Source: Hoeflea_A sp965228785
Lineage (GTDB): Bacteria; Pseudomonadota; Alphaproteobacteria; Rhizobiales; Rhizobiaceae
Length of the DNA: 64,000 nucleotides
Direction of reading: 5' to 3'
Assembly (NCBI GenBank): GCA_965228785.1
Contig: CBDDIF010000002.1
Coordinates: 806,001-870,000 of the forward strand
The notes beneath the pieces were generated by a model. The model searched no databases. It was not told where the DNA came from and saw only the letters and a list, made by a program, of their open reading frames with translations. Every line of letters begins with the position of its first letter. The first letter of the stretch is position 1. Positions 62,718 to 64,000 of the stretch are shown in pieces. Both the position numbers and the translations under genes were made by a program.

Positions 62718-63052
62718 TTGCTTCGCAAAACGCCAGTCTTCAGGGCGCGTTTCGCGGCCTTGCGGATACCACCCGCCGAGACATCCTGATGTTGCTGAGC
62801 CACCAGGACATGACCATTGGCGATGTTGCCGGTCGTTACGACATCACCCGTGCGGCGGTGAAGAAGCACCTAGTCATTCTACAGGAAGGCAATCTGATTT
62901 CCGTTCACCCCAGGGGACGGGAGCGCGTCAACCGATTCAACCCGGCCGGACTGAAACCCGCTGCCGACTGGTTGAGCTATTTCGATGCTTTTTGGGACGA
63001 CCGTCTGCAAGCCCTGCAAAAAGCCGTCGACGAAGAGGAGAACAGGAAATGA
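62714..63052 (+). CDS. ArsR-family transcriptional regulator
   Basis: A 112-residue winged-helix protein: F-R-G-L-A-D-T-T-R-R-D-I-L near the start, a recognition helix T-R-A-A-V-K-K-H-L-V-I-L and a wing with V-H-P-R-G-R-E-R-V-N-R-F. No metal-binding cysteines are seen; the type is that of SdpR/YdfF-like regulators paired with SRPBCC proteins. It is coupled by ATGA overlaps to the cupin gene before it and the SRPBCC gene after it. The repeated operator upstream of the cupin gene is its probable target. Confidence 0.92.
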   Translation: MIASQNASLQGAFRGLADTTRRDILMLLSHQDMTIGDVAGRYDITRAAVKKHLVILQEGNLISVHPRGRERVNRFNPAGLKPAADWLSYFDAFWDDRLQALQKAVDEEENRK

Positions 63053-63480
63053 AATCCGACGTCATCACCAAAACCGTATTTTTCAACGCTTCCCGGGAAA
63101 CCGTCTGGTCGTTCCTGACACAGAAGGAAAAGCTCGCCAAATGGTATCATCGCAGCGACGATGACTTACAGGAGGGACAGGCCTACGAGCTCTACCGAAT
63201 TGGCGATGACGGGTCTCGCGTCCGTCAAATCTGGGGACGCGTTCTGTCCATGGACGAACCTCATCGAATGGAATGCACGTTCATGGTCAAGCCGCTCGGA
63301 GACGCGGAAACCAAGTTGACCTGGATTCTCGAGGAAGCAGCGGGCGGCACCCGACTTTCGTTGACGCACGAGGGCATCGAGGAGGCCGCCGGAGAACAGA
63401 CAATGCGTCTTTTGATGGCTTTCGACGACGGCTGGGACGAGCATTTCGACCAACTGCGCAAAGCCGTTGCGGGCAACTAA
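63049..63480 (+). CDS. SRPBCC/AHA1-like domain protein
   Basis: A 143-residue START-like fold protein (activator of Hsp90 ATPase homologue type): D-V-I-T-K-T-V-F-F-N-A-S-R-E-T-V-W-S-F-L-T at the start and G-W-D-E-H-F-D-Q-L at the end. Such proteins with an ArsR partner may bind hydrophobic ligands or detoxify compounds; function here is unknown. It is the last gene of the operon, translationally coupled to the regulator. Confidence 0.88.
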   Translation: MKSDVITKTVFFNASRETVWSFLTQKEKLAKWYHRSDDDLQEGQAYELYRIGDDGSRVRQIWGRVLSMDEPHRMECTFMVKPLGDAETKLTWILEEAAGGTRLSLTHEGIEEAAGEQTMRLLMAFDDGWDEHFDQLRKAVAGN

Positions 63481-63486
63481 GTCCGA

Positions 63487-63522
63487 GTGGTCGGCCGCCC
63501 CTCGCGGGTCGCGGTCGGCCAC
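63487..63522. terminator. Hairpin between the SRPBCC and glutamine synthetase genes
   Basis: An 11-base stem (63487-63497 with 63512-63522, two G-U pairs in the plus-strand RNA) lies seven bases after the operon's stop and close to the end of the convergent gene. No T run follows on either strand, so it may be a Rho-independent-like barrier or a Rho-dependent site helper only. Confidence 0.35.
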
Positions 63523-63527
63523 GCATA

Positions 63528-64000
63528 TCAATAGGCAGCGACGTATCTCTCGCAGATATCCTCTTCCGTCAGGCCTTCCATGATCTCGATCTCACAGCGT
63601 TTGTGACGCAGAAATGCATCGACCAGGCTGTCGCCGAAGGCGGCCCTTGCCCACTCGCTTTCCTGCAGATTGTCGAGTGCTGCGGCGAGCTGGTCCGGCA
63701 AACGCACGATCTCAGCATCCGCCAGAACGGTTTCGTCCCAGGTGGTGAGGTCCTCCGTCGTAATGGTCGGCACAGCCAGTTTGTTGTCCAGCCCATCGAG
63801 GCCCGCGTTGATCAGGGCTGCGAACAGCAGATACGGGCTTACCGCAGCATCGGCGGCACGATACTCGAAATGGAACTTCCCGGAGACATCCTCGTCCGGC
63901 TGCGACTTGAAGACAGGACAAATGCGGACACCGGCCTCGCGATCCTGCAGGCCGAAATTGTTGAAGGCCGCGCTCCAGCGATGCGGTGTCAAGCGGAGGT
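63528..64000 (-). CDS. Glutamine synthetase family protein, C-terminal part, cut by window edge
   Basis: Only the last 157 codons are in the window; the start lies beyond base 64000. Seen are the C-terminal catalytic-domain elements of the glutamine synthetase fold: F-E-Y-R-A-A-D-A-A-V-S-P-Y-L-L-F-A-A-L-I-N-A-G-L-D-G, typical of the family's late helix pair, and D-N-L-Q-E-S-E-W-A-R-A-A-F-G. The tail E-M-x-x-x-E..Y-V-A-A-Y is not that of the canonical GlnA, so this is more likely a gamma-glutamylamide-type synthetase (PuuA/GlnT-like) than housekeeping GSI. It converges on the SRPBCC gene. Confidence 0.85.
   Translation of the reverse strand, partial: LRLTPHRWSAAFNNFGLQDREAGVRICPVFKSQPDEDVSGKFHFEYRAADAAVSPYLLFAALINAGLDGLDNKLAVPTITTEDLTTWDETVLADAEIVRLPDQLAAALDNLQESEWARAAFGDSLVDAFLRHKRCEIEIMEGLTEEDICERYVAAY

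Noticed and set aside
1..64000. tRNA, rRNA, CRISPR, prophage, toxin-antitoxin or defence systems
   Set aside because: Looked for through all intergenic gaps and gene products; none has supporting sequence in this window.

Overview
This window reads as ordinary, densely coding core chromosome of an alphaproteobacterium, most likely Hyphomicrobiales (Rhizobiales); a marine Rhizobiaceae/Phyllobacteriaceae-type genus such as Hoeflea would fit. The clues are the gene orders (hemB-RDD-bpt-parC; AI-2E transporter-hdaA-ppk-ppx; fabD-fabG-acpP-fabF-mltG-yicC-gmk facing lptF-lptG-lptD-surA-pdxA-rsmA; pepA-holC), the LdtR-type MarR regulator near an L,D-transpeptidase, the aspartate-rich HemB and HdaA. 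The taxonomic name is inference. I see no rRNA, tRNA, CRISPR array, prophage or intact insertion sequence.

Layout. 1-4.3 kb (minus strand): a truncated L,D-transpeptidase, a 2-oxoglutarate oxygenase, ldtR, a small membrane protein and a 3-hydroxyisobutyryl-CoA hydrolase-like enzyme. 4.5-8.9 kb (plus): hemB, an RDD membrane protein, an SLC13/RCK-type transporter and the leucyltransferase bpt, converging on parC. 11.4-22 kb: a secreted unknown, aspS (non-discriminating signature), rnd, and the minus-strand run AI-2E transporter-hdaA-ppk-ppx with a CDP-alcohol phosphatidyltransferase. 22-36 kb: purM-purN, a molybdopterin oxidoreductase, a small secreted protein, a glutathione transferase, a Ca/Na antiporter, uvrC-pgsA-moaD-moaE, ndk, a second glutathione transferase, a FolD homologue with a changed catalytic lysine, and an ABC-F ATPase. 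36-46 kb: a very large DUF2339 membrane protein, a DsbA-fold isomerase, a second L,D-transpeptidase, a PAP2 phosphatase with a lipid-linked glycosyltransferase, holC and pepA. 46-60 kb: an envelope block (lptF, lptG, lptD, surA-like) with pdxA and rsmA, facing the fatty-acid block that continues into mltG, yicC and gmk. 60-64 kb: a diguanylate cyclase, a small unknown, a cupin-ArsR-SRPBCC operon with a clear repeated operator, and the end of a glutamine synthetase-family gene.

How the genes work together. Much of the window serves the cell envelope: LPS transport (lptFGD, surA-like), peptidoglycan cross-linking and termination (two L,D-transpeptidases, mltG) and phospholipid and fatty-acid synthesis (two CDP-alcohol transferases, fabD/G/F, acpP). 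The rest is nucleotide and cofactor supply (purM/N, gmk, ndk, folD, moaD/E, hemB, pdxA) and replication, repair and translation (parC, hdaA, holC, uvrC, aspS, rsmA, rnd).

I did not find a convincing new multi-gene system. The most distinctive signals are small: two homologous, oppositely oriented palindromic elements between fabG and acpP, one of which forms the fabG stop codon; a repeated operator inside the promoter of the cupin-ArsR-SRPBCC operon; a FolD with Gln in place of the catalytic Lys; and an ndk terminator built into the last codons of moaE.
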